From Selaginella tamariscina (lineage: Eukaryota > Streptophyta > Lycopodiopsida > Selaginellales > Selaginellaceae), in assembly GCA_003024785.1 (NCBI GenBank), contig PUQB01000414.1, positions 62,001-126,000 on the forward strand: 64,000 nucleotides of DNA. The letters run 5' to 3'. Shown one piece after another: positions 12,114 to 29,147 of this stretch (within the stretch, counting starts at the first letter, position 1; every line of letters begins with the position of its first letter). The notes beneath the pieces are model-generated. The model was given only the letters and a program-made list of their open reading frames with translations, did not search any database and was not told the DNA's origin. A program made the translations under genes and the position numbers.

Positions 12114-13375
12114 TTAGAATTGGAACTGCATGTCTTTTGAGTAACCCAGGGCATCCAGGTAACTGGCCATTGCCTTGTTCATTGCGGGTGGTCCACACCT
12201 CAATATCTGTTACAAGTGAAAAGATAAGTGTGCGTGTGTGTGTGTGCATGTGTTGTTTTTTGCCATATACCTGTATATCTGTTGCTGGAGCTGGACAATA
12301 TTTCTTGATCATGTCAGCTGTTATGTAGCCAACGCCACCATCCCATCCTTCTGGAGGCTGTAACATAGGAGTTTAAATATGTGCGCGTGTGCGTGTGCGT
12401 GTGAGAGAGAGAGAGAGAGAGAGGGAGGGGCTTACATCATTCAGTACATAGTAAACATCAAAGCGACCTGGATATTTCTTTACCATATCATCAATCTCTT
12501 CCTGCAACAAACAAACCCATACATTAAGTGTGTGTACACACACACACACATATATATACACACACCTTGAGCCATATATCCTCATGAGTAACGTTAGCAT
12601 CGATGAGGAAGATATTAGTTCTTTCATCTGGATTCTCCAAAATAGCTCGTGCGACCTGTGCCAGTAAGTTCTTTAGTGTGTGTGTGTGTGTGTGTGTTGT
12701 GTGTGTGTATGTACATAATACATATAATATAATGTTCACATATGTACCTGGTACATAGGAGTTATACCAGATCCACCTGCTAGCATTCCCAAAGCTCTAA
12801 ACTTATTTGTTTTATAAGTAAACCGACCCTGTTAAATAGAAGTTTAATTAATCTGATCTTGATTAATGTAATAATTAATCTTCTTACCTTTGGGCCTCTA
12901 CACGATTGGTAGTCTCCAACTTGCAATTGGTCGAAGTGATAAGACATCTGTCCTGTTGGATATACCTGGTTACAAAGACAAATGAGGTGTGTGCGTGCGT
13001 GTGCGTGTATGTGTGTGTGTGTGAGAGAGAACCTTAACCAGGAGCTCGAAGTATCCAGCGTCTGAATCCAAAGTTATTGGTGTGTATGCTTTAAGGAGTT
13101 CGTTCCCATCACGGTCTTTACCCCTGATATACACGCATTATATACAAATACTTACACACACACATGCGCACACACACATACATACGCACATACACACACG
13201 TACCTGCAGCTCATGTTCAGACCCACAGGCATTCCTAGAACTGTTGTTGGTGTTTGTAATTCAAATCGGAACTTATAGGAATCCCGCGAAATTTGAGTTT
13301 TATTGACTAGTTTGAAGTCAATAAATTCCTTGGATTCAAAGCAACCAGCTTTTCTTCACCCATATCACCCGCCAT
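12114..13375 (-). CDS. CBR1: NADH-cytochrome b5 reductase, 8 exons
   Basis: This FAD enzyme passes electrons from NADH to cytochrome b5 for fatty-acid desaturation. Exons (high to low): 13375-13204, 13123-13033, 12965-12888, 12828-12748, 12655-12566, 12501-12436, 12357-12271, 12206-12114. All junctions are GT-AG and in phase. Motifs in order: [18 protein letters not shown]; the FAD-binding [18 protein letters not shown]; the NAD(H)-binding [52 protein letters not shown]; and the family's usual FQF end. One base is missing in an A run near 13335 in exon 1; with it the protein is 252 residues. The N-terminal membrane anchor of plant CBR1 is not visible, so either an upstream exon was missed or this is a soluble form. 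Introns are only 59-92 nt. The stop lies 131 bp from the convergent peroxiredoxin stop. Confidence 0.9.
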
Positions 13376-14343
13376 CCTCTTTAGGGTTTTTGGATTTTTC
13401 ATCCTTTTATGTTATACTTTAACCTTTTTTGTTACCGTTATATTGGAATCGACGGTTGAGAATTTTCATAAAGGTTATAAAAAAGGAATAAGGAAATAAT
13501 ATACTTAAATAATGAAATTTTATTACAAACAAATATAAACAAAAGAAATGATTTAATAATATATAATCTGTTGTAAGTAAAGATATAAAGAGAAACTATA
13601 TTTTATATGCATATGTATAATATGGTAATATTTTAATTTTTTCAGTTAAAGCATTATTAAAAGACTTATGAAAAATAATATTTATACACTTACAAGATAT
13701 AATATAATATATATATGTAATCAAATAAGTATTATAAGTATTATTATGATAAATTTGACTCAAGATCATTTTGGGCATTTTCAAAATTACCTAGATAACT
13801 GAAAAATGTTCCATCTAAATAAATTGGTATATATATATATATATATATACCGTTAAATATAATGACATTATACAATACTAAGGGTCAGTTTGATAATTTT
13901 CCCTAGTTTATACAACAATAAATAATACGGTCCTAACAAAGATTTATGTGCAAAAAAGAGTCATAATGTTATAAAGTCAGCGGAATATACAAATATTTGC
14001 ATTATACTACAGATACAGTGCATGACAAAACGGAATATTCGAGCCTAACTAGAGAGAGAAATTTCCCGTTTGGACATGCATCACCAAAAAATTGTCTCGT
14101 GCTACATGATCCCGTTAATTTAGATGTCGGATATCCTACGAATTAACTGCATTAAACTCTTCGTTAATGTTTATCTTATATATATATTAATACTCGATGT
14201 GTGTGTGTGTGTGTGTAGCGAGAGAGAGGAGGGAGAGAACACCATACAGCACAAAATATAGGTATATGCGTCATAGTTGTCTATATATACATGTTTTAAT
14301 TTCAATAGTCATACACTACCTGTATCGTTATGCCTGTATCCAT
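13376..14343. other. Intergenic spacer between two minus-strand genes
   Basis: This is AT-rich spacer between the start of the cytochrome b5 reductase gene and the end of the WD40 gene. It carries a TA repeat at 13830-13849 and a (GT)n(GA)n repeat at 14199-14230. The first part should hold the reductase promoter. No coding potential was seen. Confidence 0.6.
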
Positions 14344-17300
14344 TTACTCTACTCCGGGCACCATTCCGAACGTTAACGGATCAGAGGTTTCCGCCTGCAA
14401 AAATATACTCAGTATTAACTTCCGTAGCTCTGTTATAGATGGATATCTTCTATCATAAAACCATAACATACATAAATACAATGTTCTTTTCGATTTATTA
14501 AATAAAACTCATGTTAGTTAATTCATAATTAAGATACCTCTAGGAGCTGATCCTCAAGCCCTTGTTTAGACGAATCAAAAGAATTATTGATCCAATCTCG
14601 GCGAATTATTCTGAGCTTGCCCTCCTAAAAATAAAGAACGTAGGTATATTATGTGTGGGTGTGGGTGTGTGCGAGGTATACCTTTGTGCCGTAAACAAGG
14701 CCACCGCCAACTTGAGGATGAAAACAGGCAACGTTAACTTCATCTTCAGCACTCGGCAAAACTCTCACTAACTTCAAATCTGATATTCTATAAATCTGCA
14801 AATTGCAAGCTGACATTCGCTTAACATAATTTGCACACACACGCACCCACAGAAACATACAAAGGATCGTTATTACGTTATACTATTATGATAACATATG
14901 AATACTGTGTTCATGAAGAGAAATAACCAACCTCAAGTATTGTATATACAGGAATAGTAGTTGTTCCGTCCAGCACTATGCTTCTCAATAACGATCCATG
15001 ACGTCTACCATACGCCAAGAGTATGTGACTGGATGTAGGAGAGAACTGCAATATACAATGTGTCAGTATACTATTTATCGTATATAAACAATAATAACAA
15101 CACCTGTATAGATGTCAAGCAATGTGCAGCACGAACAGCCTTGGAGGCAAGTACCTCCCCAAACCTAGAAAACAATTAGTAATTAATCATTGAATAATAT
15201 AAAATAATGAAAAATAACTGCTTACGTGGCCTCCTCCAATGAGTATATTCGAAGCTCGTATATCACTTGTTGTGTCGAAATCGGATGCTGTGTTGGAGAT
15301 TGTACAGAAAAACCTGTAATTCTAGGATTAGAATACTGATAAATATATAAAAAGTAGTATAACCAGTTCTATTAGTATTGGAGATTGTACAGAAAAACCT
15401 GTAATTCTAGGATTAGAATACTGATAAATATATAAAAAGTAGTATAACCAGTTCTATTAGTAAAGTAGCACTATTATAGTATATTGTTCCTTGTTATTCG
15501 AGTACCTGTGCCTCCCAAACTGTTAGACCGAACAGTCTCAGCTTCCGGGGGTAAAACACAGGCAACACAAGCCGCCAAAAACCGACCGCAGGGTGAAAAA
15601 TGTGTTCCCATCTCACTGCATAATTGTACAAAATTTTACACACAGAAATACGAGGACGAGATCAACAGGAACAATACAGAGAAGAGTGCTAAGAATGGAA
15701 ATGGTACGTATACAGACAGATACACACACACACGAACCTGCATAGAACAGCATGAGGAATCGTCAATCTGCAGGTTTCTGGATCAAGCAAAGCACAAGGA
15801 TGCTTTATATCGTGCGGCCACAGCTTCAACTTGACTGTGCAAGGTAGCTCTGCTGCAGCTGCTGCTGACACTGCTGCTTCAGCAACACCCAAACCACCAA
15901 GTTGCCCACCTCGAATTTGCCCCCTTGCATTGCCCCTTCTCGGCATCTGATCACCCTGATTGCCCTACACATTAATCTAAGTATGTGCATACACACAAAC
16001 ATCAAGTTGAACATACTATTATTCATGGACATCACGTTTAAAAACTGTCACGAAGTAGCTACGAAGAAAAGATAATCTGGTTTAGTACACACGCGATACA
16101 TGTACCTTACAAGTTGATATCACATGTTTATGTATATTGATAATTTACCTGTGGGTCTCCCGACTGATCATAACGTATCCAACCTTGAAGAAACGATTCC
16201 AAAACCGCATGATCATTGACGTGAAGAAAATGCGGTAACTGAGATTGACCACTCAGGGGAAACGCCTGAATATTCGGAAATAAACCAACCGGCCAGATTC
16301 CAGACCCCGTCCCGACTTCTCCCGTTTCTTCCTGTCTTCTAGCCACGGGAACCAATGGAATTCTCAAACTTGTTCCATTAAATGTATTGTCTGCCTGGCC
16401 GGTGGCCGCTTCAGGCAGAACAAGGTTGTCCCATGAAGCTGTAATACATGTAGCAAGTCTTAAATGCTATGTTACTGTATATACTTGCATGATTATATCA
16501 CATCATACATGTATATAAAAATATGTACATACACATATTTAAACTCACCAACAACCGTTGGACTTATCCTGCCTCCTTCTCCCGGCGCAGATACTTGGGG
16601 AACATCAACACCCTCAACAGCGTTCGATGGTCTAGGAGATATGTCCATTGGAGCAGCGGAGGCATCGTTCTGCAACCCATCACCAGTCCATATATCTGTG
16701 GATGGCTTAGTTTCAGTACATGGATTGCGTATATGAATCTGTATAGATCTTATAAGAACATAATAGAATACCAAAGTAAGTTGGATTCTGATAAGCAGGA
16801 GCTGCTGAGTAATGAAGTTGGTATTCCCGGGAAGTGGCCACGGACATTGGACAATCTGGTGCGTCCAAATCGTTCACCTAAAGAGTACAATGTAAGTACG
16901 CTGCAAACACACTAGCAATATATGCACACGCACATAAACGCACACAATCCAATCACCTCAGCAGTTAGTAGAAGAGGTGCTGCTAGGGGATGAAAGTGAA
17001 CTGCTCTCAGTGAACGGCGTGTTCGTAAAACGATATTTGGCGAACACGCATCACCTTCCTTATTATACTGCCAAATGTACAACTGATAAAAGCAAAGACA
17101 CTTCTATAAGCACTACAAAGACGATACCTTTCTAACTGAGTATAAACAGAATGAGCTGAATACCTTGTGACCCGAAGCAACTGCAAGTAAATCTCCCTGT
17201 GCGTGAAAGGCTAGAGAAGCAATGGGGCGATCTAAAAAGAGTTTCTTTTAGTTTTAGTGATTGTGGTACAGTTGATCATTTAATAATCTTGGCAGTTATT

Positions 17301-18231
17301 ATCATAAAATACCATTTTAAATTTGGTGCTAGTAAGTATAAACATTAATATATAGATACTGTTCACACAAGTTTGATAAAATCTATCTTAAAACTTACAG
17401 AAATCCCGAGAACCAACGCATTCTGATGTATTAGCATTCCAAAGGCGAACTTCATAGTCTAAGCTTCCACTTGCCAGTACCTCTGGATTTCTAGGATGAA
17501 AACGAACCTAGAACGATTACATACATTAGGTACTTTCTGCCGCTGGTTCAGACATACAGAGATATATGTAGAGGGGAGAGAGATAAGCTTACCACCCATG
17601 GAGTCCTTCGATGCCCACTCAAGACCTTCAAACACTGACCAGTTTGACAGCATATTATTTTCACAGTATGATCTCCACTGAACGTAAAAAGTGGTCAAAT
17701 TATAAAGAAGCACAAGGCAAATAGAACTAAAAAACTTACTGTGTTGATGCTAATGTCATTCCATCAGGGCTAAAGGCCGCAGCTATTGTTGATCTCGGTG
17801 CTGGAAGCAGAGGACAATACCTAGCCACAGAGTGTTTGAATGACTCTGCTTCTAACCTGAATTAACATAGAAAAGCCCAAAATCAGCAAGAACTGAGCAC
17901 GAAATTAACATGAATCCTGTACCAGGAAGTCAGCGCCTGTTTTGCACTCGTTGTTTCACGTAAGTGGCTATTACACCTTATAGAAGTACCCGCAGCCTCC
18001 CCCAGAACTTCCTTGAAGGCCTTCTCACGGTTGGTGAGAGCTCTCCATGAAAGCATACGCACAACGTTCTCCGCTCTAGTACAGACATGTGCTATAGGAT
18101 AAAACAGACACATGTACACGGACAGACACACATACTTACAAATTCTTCTTCGACAGGCATGCTGGTGACGGTTGCGATCCAGACGTGGAAGCCGTCCCGG
18201 CGCCCGTACTTTCAAAGCAGGACGACACCAT
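14344..18231 (-). CDS. AMBRA1-like WD40-repeat protein, 17 exons
   Basis: Plant AMBRA1-type beta-propeller protein; animal AMBRA1/DCAF3 is an autophagy regulator and DDB1-CUL4 substrate receptor. Exons (high to low): 18231-18140, 18075-17923, 17856-17740, 17677-17593, 17507-17399, 17231-17164, 17082-16957, 16877-16549, 16438-16149, 15964-15738, 15615-15506, 15313-15226, 15164-15104, 15045-14932, 14795-14682, 14624-14538, 14394-14344. Exons 3-7 encode the N-terminal WD repeats: STIAAAFSPDGMTLAST, GDHTVKIICCQTGQCLKVL, GHRRTPWV, LASGSLDYEVRLW, SLAFHAQGDLLAVASGHK, LYIWQYN. A low-complexity middle follows. The C-terminal half has ELPCTVKLKLWPHDIKHPC, MGTHFSPCGRFLAACVACV, FSPTSSHILLAYGRRHGS and VLPSAEDEVNVACFHP. 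All junctions keep phase except one lesion inside exon 8, near 16740-16780. The predicted protein is about 740 residues, near the plant family length. The start is the first in-frame ATG and the N-terminus is unverified. Confidence 0.88.
15293..15462. repeat. 85-bp tandem duplication spanning a splice acceptor
   Basis: Positions 15293-15377 and 15378-15462 are near-identical direct copies. The unit contains the first 21 bases of WD40-gene exon 12, its AG acceptor and upstream intron sequence, so the gene carries two copies of that acceptor. Confidence 0.85.
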
Positions 18232-19403
18232 ACCCACCGATAGACTTGACACAGCTACATATATGCTTGATTTTCTGCCTCAAGCTGAATTTTCTACACA
18301 GAACTGTTAGATTTTCCACTCCGAACACATAAAACTGCTAGATCACGCGAGGTCTGAAATTCTGTTCTTTGTCGGTTTCTGCTCCTAATCAAGAAATCGC
18401 TCACGGACACTGTTCTTCCTCGATTTCTGTTCCGAAAACATCGAAAATGCAAGATTTTCCTGATGAAGAGACAAATGCTAGATTTCTGCACTTCCGCATT
18501 GTAAGCCTAGAATCTGTGTATCGAACCACTGAATCCAAGCTTCTGCATGTATTAAATCTGTACCGGACTCTTTCTAAAACACATACGGACCTTACAGAAG
18601 CCGCGATCTGCCGCGCTCATGGCGTCCTTCGTCTTCCGTACCCTAGAATCGTACTTGTTCTTCCTGGCTATGGGAAATAATGTAGCTGTAATCCAAGCCG
18701 TTCAGGGATTCCCTTAATCGGAGGGTCCAAAAAGCAAACGATCAACGGGGAGGATACGTTTAAGAATATACTACGGGGCAGCCCGGAATATGCGGACACG
18801 TGGGAAGAGTTGAATGATTAACGGCTTGGATAGATTATGCAGGGATATTCGTGTCCTTTCGGAGACCAAGAGTTGCTAGTGTCGTAAAATTTGATGCGAT
18901 TTGAACGATGATGATGGTGATCGGCAAAGGCCTGCTCCGGTGAATATTCCGATACCTTAGAGAAGAATGTGGAGAGTACAAAATTAGCTCCTCTGTTTTA
19001 CATTTAGGGTTCTAGAAGCTTCTTCAGAAAGTAGGTCTTCGAGGCTTTTGTTGCTCCGGCTTGGAAAGGCAGCGTCTGTAGAAGTCGCCAACGACAGGTC
19101 TGTCTTGTGCTGTATTCTCCTTGTTTAGGCTGTGATCTTCTCTCGCGTTTGAAATTTGTATTTTTGTTGCATTTTTCAGTGATTTCTCGGGAGAAGTCAG
19201 TAAAAATCTGTTCTTTTAGTGAAAATCGTGTTGTTTTGCATCTTGCTTCCTGCTTTCCTTGACATCGGAATCATTTTTCTGCGTCGCTGTGGTGAGCACG
19301 ATTCGCATTCAAAGTCGTGTCTTTTTTGTCATTTAGTAAAAATCTGCTATTTTTGGTGTTCAGGCCGAAATCGGGAGGAGCAGGAGCAGTCGGAGTAAGT
19401 AAA
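18232..19403. promoter_or_regulatory. Divergent promoter region between the WD40 and phosphoglycerate mutase genes
   Basis: The two start codons (18231 minus, 19404 plus) face away from each other across 1.17 kb, which must hold both promoters and leaders. A G-box core CACGTG lies at 18797-18802. The plus-strand leader may contain an intron (candidate donor after 19097, acceptor near 19362-19363). Short frames at 18294-18680 look incidental. Confidence 0.55.
18797..18802. promoter_or_regulatory. G-box (CACGTG) core
   Basis: A palindromic CACGTG within GGACACGTGGGA, between two divergent genes. Plant bZIP and bHLH factors bind this core. One isolated site is weak evidence of function. Confidence 0.4.
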
Positions 19404-21730
19404 ATGGGTTCCAATAACAACTGGAAGCTGGAGGCACATCCGAACATGCCGAAAGGCAAGGTTTTGGGATTGATCGTGTTGGACGGATGGGGGGAGCAGA
19501 TCAAGGATGAGTACAATGCCATCAATGTCGCTCCCACTCCTTGCATGGATTCCTTGAGAGGTATGTTTGCAGATATCCATAACATGGTAAAGGTGTCCTA
19601 AAAGCTCAGATTGGTGAAAGTGATTAACTCTTTCTCGTGTTTCTATGTAGACGGCACCGGACAAGTGGAGGGTGGTGAAAGCTACGGGCCTGCTGTGGGT
19701 TTCCAACCGAGGACGACATGGGTAATAGTGAGGTTGGTCACAATGCCCTGGGAGCGGGACGTATATTTGCACAAGGGTAAACTGTTAATAAACTATCATA
19801 TGCGTGATTTTATCTATAATCTGTTTTCATTTTCACTGCTGCAGTGCTAAGCTTGTCGACCAGGCTATTGCATCCGGAAAGATATTCCAGGGCGAGGGAT
19901 TTAAGTACATTAAAGAGTCCTTCGCTACTGGTACTCTCCATCTGATTGGTTTGTTGAGTGATGGTGTGTTCATTCCCGATACGACCAGCTGCAGGTACGT
20001 GTGGTTTTATAGCGACTTGTTACCATACTAAATTAGAATTGTTAACAGGGATTGATGAAAGGAGCCGCAGCGAATGGGGCGAAGAGATTACGTGTGCATG
20101 CTCTTACAGATGGTCGAGATGTTCTTGACGGGACGAGCTTTAATTTCATTGAGATGCTTGAGAACGATTTGAAGGAGCTGCGTGAGAAAGGATGTGATGC
20201 ACAAATCGCTTCTGTTGGTGGGCGTATGTATGTCACCATGGACAGATACGACGTAAGTTAAAAATACACACTATATATAAATCATGCGTAGCATCTGTTT
20301 TATCTCTTTTTGTTTTATAGAACGATTGGAACGTGGTGAAGAGGGGATGGGATGCCCAAGTACTGGGAGAGCACCACATAAGTTCACAAATGCGCTCGAA
20401 GGATTGAAAACCCTGAAAGAAGCCAACCCCAAGTTCAATGACCAGTACTGTCCAGCATTTGTCATTGTTGATAGTAACGGCAATGCTGTTGGTCCAATCG
20501 TCGATGGTGATGCTGTTGTTACTTTCAACTTCCGTGCTGACCGTATGGTCATGCTTGCGAAGGTACATATAGAAGATTGGCGTAAAGTAATACATCACTG
20601 ACTTCATACATATGGTTCTGAAGGCTCTTGAGTGGGAGGCTTTGACAAGTTCGACCGGGTCAGAGTCCCAAAGATTCGATTTGCTGGCATGCTGCAATAC
20701 GATGGAGAGTTGAAGCTTCCTTAAGTATCTTGTCAATCCTCCGGACATTGATAGGACTTCTGGGGAGTATCTCGTCAAAATGGCATCCGAACCTTCGCTT
20801 GCAGGTAGGCTCGTATTGATTTGTGTTGTGTGTGTGATATATGCATATAATATGTGATGAATTACAGTGAAACGGTGAAGTTTGGGCACGTTACATTCTT
20901 CTGGAATGGAAACCGTTCGGGTCAATTTGACAAAAATCTGGAGGAGTACGTTGAGATCCCCAGCGATTCCGGAATCACTTTCAACGAGCAGCCGAACATG
21001 AAGGCCCTCGAGATTGGTGAGAGGGCCGGGATGCCATCCTTAGCAAAAAATTTGATCAGGTAAGTTACTGCGTTGATTTATACTGCCAACACGTGCATGT
21101 ACATTATAGCTACTATATATATTCTGTTTTACTTCAGGTGAGGGTTAACTTACCCAATGGTGATTGGTTGGACACACTGGAGATTTCAGGCAACTATCGT
21201 GGCTTGTGAAGCAGCTGATAAGGCTGTTAAGGTACACACGCACATACACACACACACACACACGCAAATTAATTCTACTTGTTATACAGACATGGTTGAT
21301 GCTATTGAGAAAGTTGGTGGGATCTTCGTGATTACGGCTGACCACGGAAATGCAGAAGATATGGCAAAGAGAAATCCAAAGACAGAGAGCCTCTCCGAGA
21401 CAAAAATGGGAACATTCAAATTCTGACTTCTCACACTTGTGCCCCGGTTAGTCTCTCTGTCTTACATATCTACGTACAGCATTGCTCTGTTCCCTTTGCG
21501 GATATTACATAATTCTCATATTATATATTAACCACATGGTGTTATAGATAGTAGACTAATAAACATAAACAGGTACCGTTTATAATCGGAGGACCGGTTG
21601 GCCAGGAAATCAAATTGCGGAAGGATATGCCAACGGCCGGTTTGGCAAATGTAGCGGCAACCGTGATGAATTTGCACGGTTTTGTTGCGCCGTCTGACTA
21701 CGAGCCGTCCATGGTTGAATGGAGCCATGA
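19404..21730 (+). CDS. PGM1: 2,3-bisphosphoglycerate-independent phosphoglycerate mutase, 10 exons, frame repeatedly broken
   Basis: This cytosolic glycolytic enzyme interconverts 3- and 2-phosphoglycerate with Mn2+ and a phosphoserine intermediate. Exons: 19404-19560, 19651-19776, 19845-19994, 20049-20252, 20321-20562, 20624-20804, 20868-21059, 21138-21231, 21290-21446, 21573-21730. Motifs in order: [13 protein letters not shown] (metal ligand Asp); the catalytic Ser in [83 protein letters not shown]; and a C-terminal APSDYEP. Corrected length is about 558 residues, the plant norm. Some 14 lesions interrupt the frame, almost all explicable as one base missing from a short run (for example near 19690, 19702, 20370, 20641, 20778, 21026, 21187, 21384 and 21717). 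The literal last frame runs to 21830; with one lost base it would stop at 21728-21730, matching the family end. Introns are 52-126 nt. Confidence 0.85.
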
Positions 21731-21830
21731 GAATTTTTTAATCCCCTCTATTTTTGCAAATAATCCCCTCAAAACAGATTTTTACTATATAACGGTAAAT
21801 AAAATCAATGAAAATAGTCGGAAGGTTTAA

Positions 21831-22690
21831 TAAATGATTATTAATATTGCACAAAGTGAAGTTAACAATGTACGTAATATGTAAATCCAGTAAGCAGTTT
21901 AAAGGAATATAATATATTAAATGAAACTAATAAATATTAACATGTAGACGTGTGTGTGTATATGCGTTTTATAAAAATGAGTTATATACGTGCAATCAAA
22001 TGTAATGAACTCGGGCTATTGGATTGTCGACCATGGAACATAATAATGAACGGTTTGATCATCCAAAATGGTATAATACATATGTAAGATATAACATTAT
22101 TTTTATAGGACTTAAGACCTATTTCTTCCAAACACGCACGCATACACACACACACCACAAAGGGGGCTGGTATCCACAGTCGTTTGCACTCAATACGCAT
22201 AATATACACGCACGCGCGCACATAGAACTTACCACGTCCGCTTTGCATTTCAGATGCAAGTCGTACAAAAAATCCGTTCTATTAATAATGCTTCGTATCA
22301 TAGACGTGTATATACGTACAGGTGATGTTCACACATATATACACACATGTAATGTGTATATTTACATGTATACATATCCACCCATAAACACGACACAAGT
22401 ATGCATAGATAAACATATTGAAGCACATACATGTACATGTATGGTCATATACATACAAAGATACACCCATATGCATAGACGCAACGTCCATGTATATAGA
22501 CAGTATTCTTTAAGTGTATTTATAGAGGGCGGTTTATGTAAAACTCAAATGAGAACCTTCTATAAAGGAGTAATAATTCAAGTACTCATATAAAATACTA
22601 TGGTGACTACGAATGGATTAGTATAATGATTAATAAGAAATATTTTAATTTATAAGAACAATATTATCTTATGTTTATTATATAATGAAT
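21831..22690. other. Intergenic DNA rich in CA/GT and TA repeats
   Basis: This lies downstream of the mutase. A 189-codon plus-strand frame at 22024-22593 is made largely of Thr-His and Tyr-Ile repeats from CA and TA microsatellites and is not credible as a gene. A minus-strand stretch near 22210-22265 with AG/GT borders could be an exon, but I cannot link it to anything. Confidence 0.45.
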
Positions 22691-22697
22691 GTCCATA

Positions 22698-22767
22698 CCT
22701 GGTTGCTGTTCCGGTTCATCTGATCTTTCTAGTAAAGCTGATGCCAAATTTCTTACTTGAGACCTTT
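22698..22767 (-). CDS. Possible terminal exon of the SppA gene
   Basis: On the minus strand, an AG before 22767 and a GT after 22698 bound a frame reading QVRNLASALLERSDEPEQQP. Its position relative to the SppA gene, and the general spacing of a Leu-rich segment before an acidic tail, would suit the SppA C-terminus. The phase does not join cleanly to the exon at 23446-23510 without a one- or two-base correction, so the link is tentative. Confidence 0.3.
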
Positions 22768-23445
22768 AGAGGAACACACACACACACACGCACGCACGCA
22801 AAACACACGCGTGCGCCCGCGCGAGAAGTATATGATAGAGAGAAAACATAATATGTATATATGTATGTTGACACATATCTTTATGAACATATACATTATA
22901 CATACATAAGGTAATATTTGAGATTCATAGAAGTCTACGTTATATGTATGTTTATGAGTAATATCATACGCATACATAATTCTTCGAGTTGGCATTCTAT
23001 TAAGCAGACAAAAGGTAACGTACAAATCGGAAATATGTATATACTATTATATCTCTGTTTCACACACACACAGACTTGAATTACCAAATACTTAGCTTAA
23101 TATCTGAATTTATTATAGTTAATTATATATTTCGGAAGTACATTCGCAGTATAATGTTATTTATTAAATAATAAAATCATAATATAAATATTTACAACAA
23201 ACATGAAATTTGTAACTACGTATATGCATGTGTGGTGTACACACACATAGTAAGTTGTATATATATAAGGGTGAAAAGCTTATCTTAAGAGGCGGTGAGA
23301 AAACTCTGCAACTCCACCCTAACGTGTAGCTTTATGAAAAGCTCGCTACCTTCACCTTCAACGCGAATATTTCCGTGAGGTTTGAATCTCGCTAATTAAG
23401 CTCCCCACATTAAACTTCTCCATTAAACTGGGGATTAAAAAATAC

Positions 23446-28007
<4,562 letters not shown>

Positions 28008-29147
28008 TCCATCACAAGCCCTACTAGAACCCTAGAAATCCCCTGCTCAATCCAGCAGCTGAATGAATCAGTAATCCTTCCTTAATTATGTATTAATGCC
28101 TCTTAAGAACCTGGGAAACCGCTTGGCGCAAGGAGCAGCACGCATTTGCCCGGAGAATATGCGACAAAAGATTCTGACTAGAGAATCAGTTCAAAATGTC
28201 GATTCCACGCTGGCGGACACGTCATCTCCCTCATGAAATTTGGTACATTTCCTTTACAAGTTTTAAATATACTCCCTGAAAAAGATTTAAAACTATTGTA
28301 TTTTAAAATTTAAAATTATAATAATTCATTATATAGTTATAGCAAATTAAAACGAAATACAATTAATTTGATTAATTGGCATCGTAAGTTTTCATAATTT
28401 TTTGAATAACTATAACATAGCACGATATATAGATATATATATATACACATTTGAATTCTTAACTTTGAAGCGCAATTAACAGAGATTCTTGTAGGTTATA
28501 AATTATATCTCCCATGTAAAACGTATTACAAACTCTCTCTCTATATATACATAAGTTTACACAAGATGCATGTTGTATCCAAGTAAATAATGAAATTTTA
28601 CCTTATTATTATGTGTTCCTAAGCACTAGTCTTTCATAAATTTCTCAAGTTTTAATTGTGTTGATTCATTTAGAATATATAATGATTTTGTGAACAATAA
28701 ATAAATAATCTATAAGTAAATAATACATTTTTTACCTTATTATTATGTCTTCCTAAGCATTGGTCTTTCATAAATTTCTCAAATTTTGATTGTGTTGTTT
28801 TATTTAGAATATATAATTGCTTTTGTGAACAATAAGTTAAAAATGAGCTTACTCTCTCTTCTCCATTCATACAGTTGCTTATGTGGGTAATGAGTTCCAT
28901 TGTGCCTTCAATCAACACTAATTGCGCAACATCGCCCCTCGTTTGCATCAAAAGTGAAATGTAACTAAGTAAAAAGGTTTAAACCAATGCTTATTTGACT
29001 AATTGCTACTTACACTTACTCTCAATGAAGACATGACTTTGTTGTATGCCTATGGAACCTTAACACAACCAATACTCTTATCTATATACATATGGATGAG
29101 TTTCTAAAGAAAACCCATTTCTTTACATCCATGTTGATGTACGATTG
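28008..29147. other. SppA upstream region and intergenic AT-rich DNA
   Basis: The first few hundred bases should hold the SppA promoter and leader, though no clear motif was found. At about 28597-28840 a block of roughly 130 bp containing CCTTATTATTATG and CTTTCATAAATTTCTCAA occurs twice in tandem with substitutions. The minus-strand frame at 28670-28951 runs through this duplication and shows no family features. Confidence 0.5.
28597..28840. repeat. Imperfect tandem duplication, unit about 130 bp
   Basis: Two successive copies start near 28597 and 28729. They are diverged by scattered substitutions, so this is an old duplication. Confidence 0.7.

Noticed and set aside
20233-20925. 230-codon minus-strand open frame
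   Set aside because: It is antisense to well-supported phosphoglycerate mutase exons 5-7 and has no family features.
22024-22593. 189-codon plus-strand open frame
   Set aside because: Most of its residues come from CA and TA microsatellites (Thr-His, Tyr-Ile runs). There is no domain and no codon pattern like the neighbouring genes.
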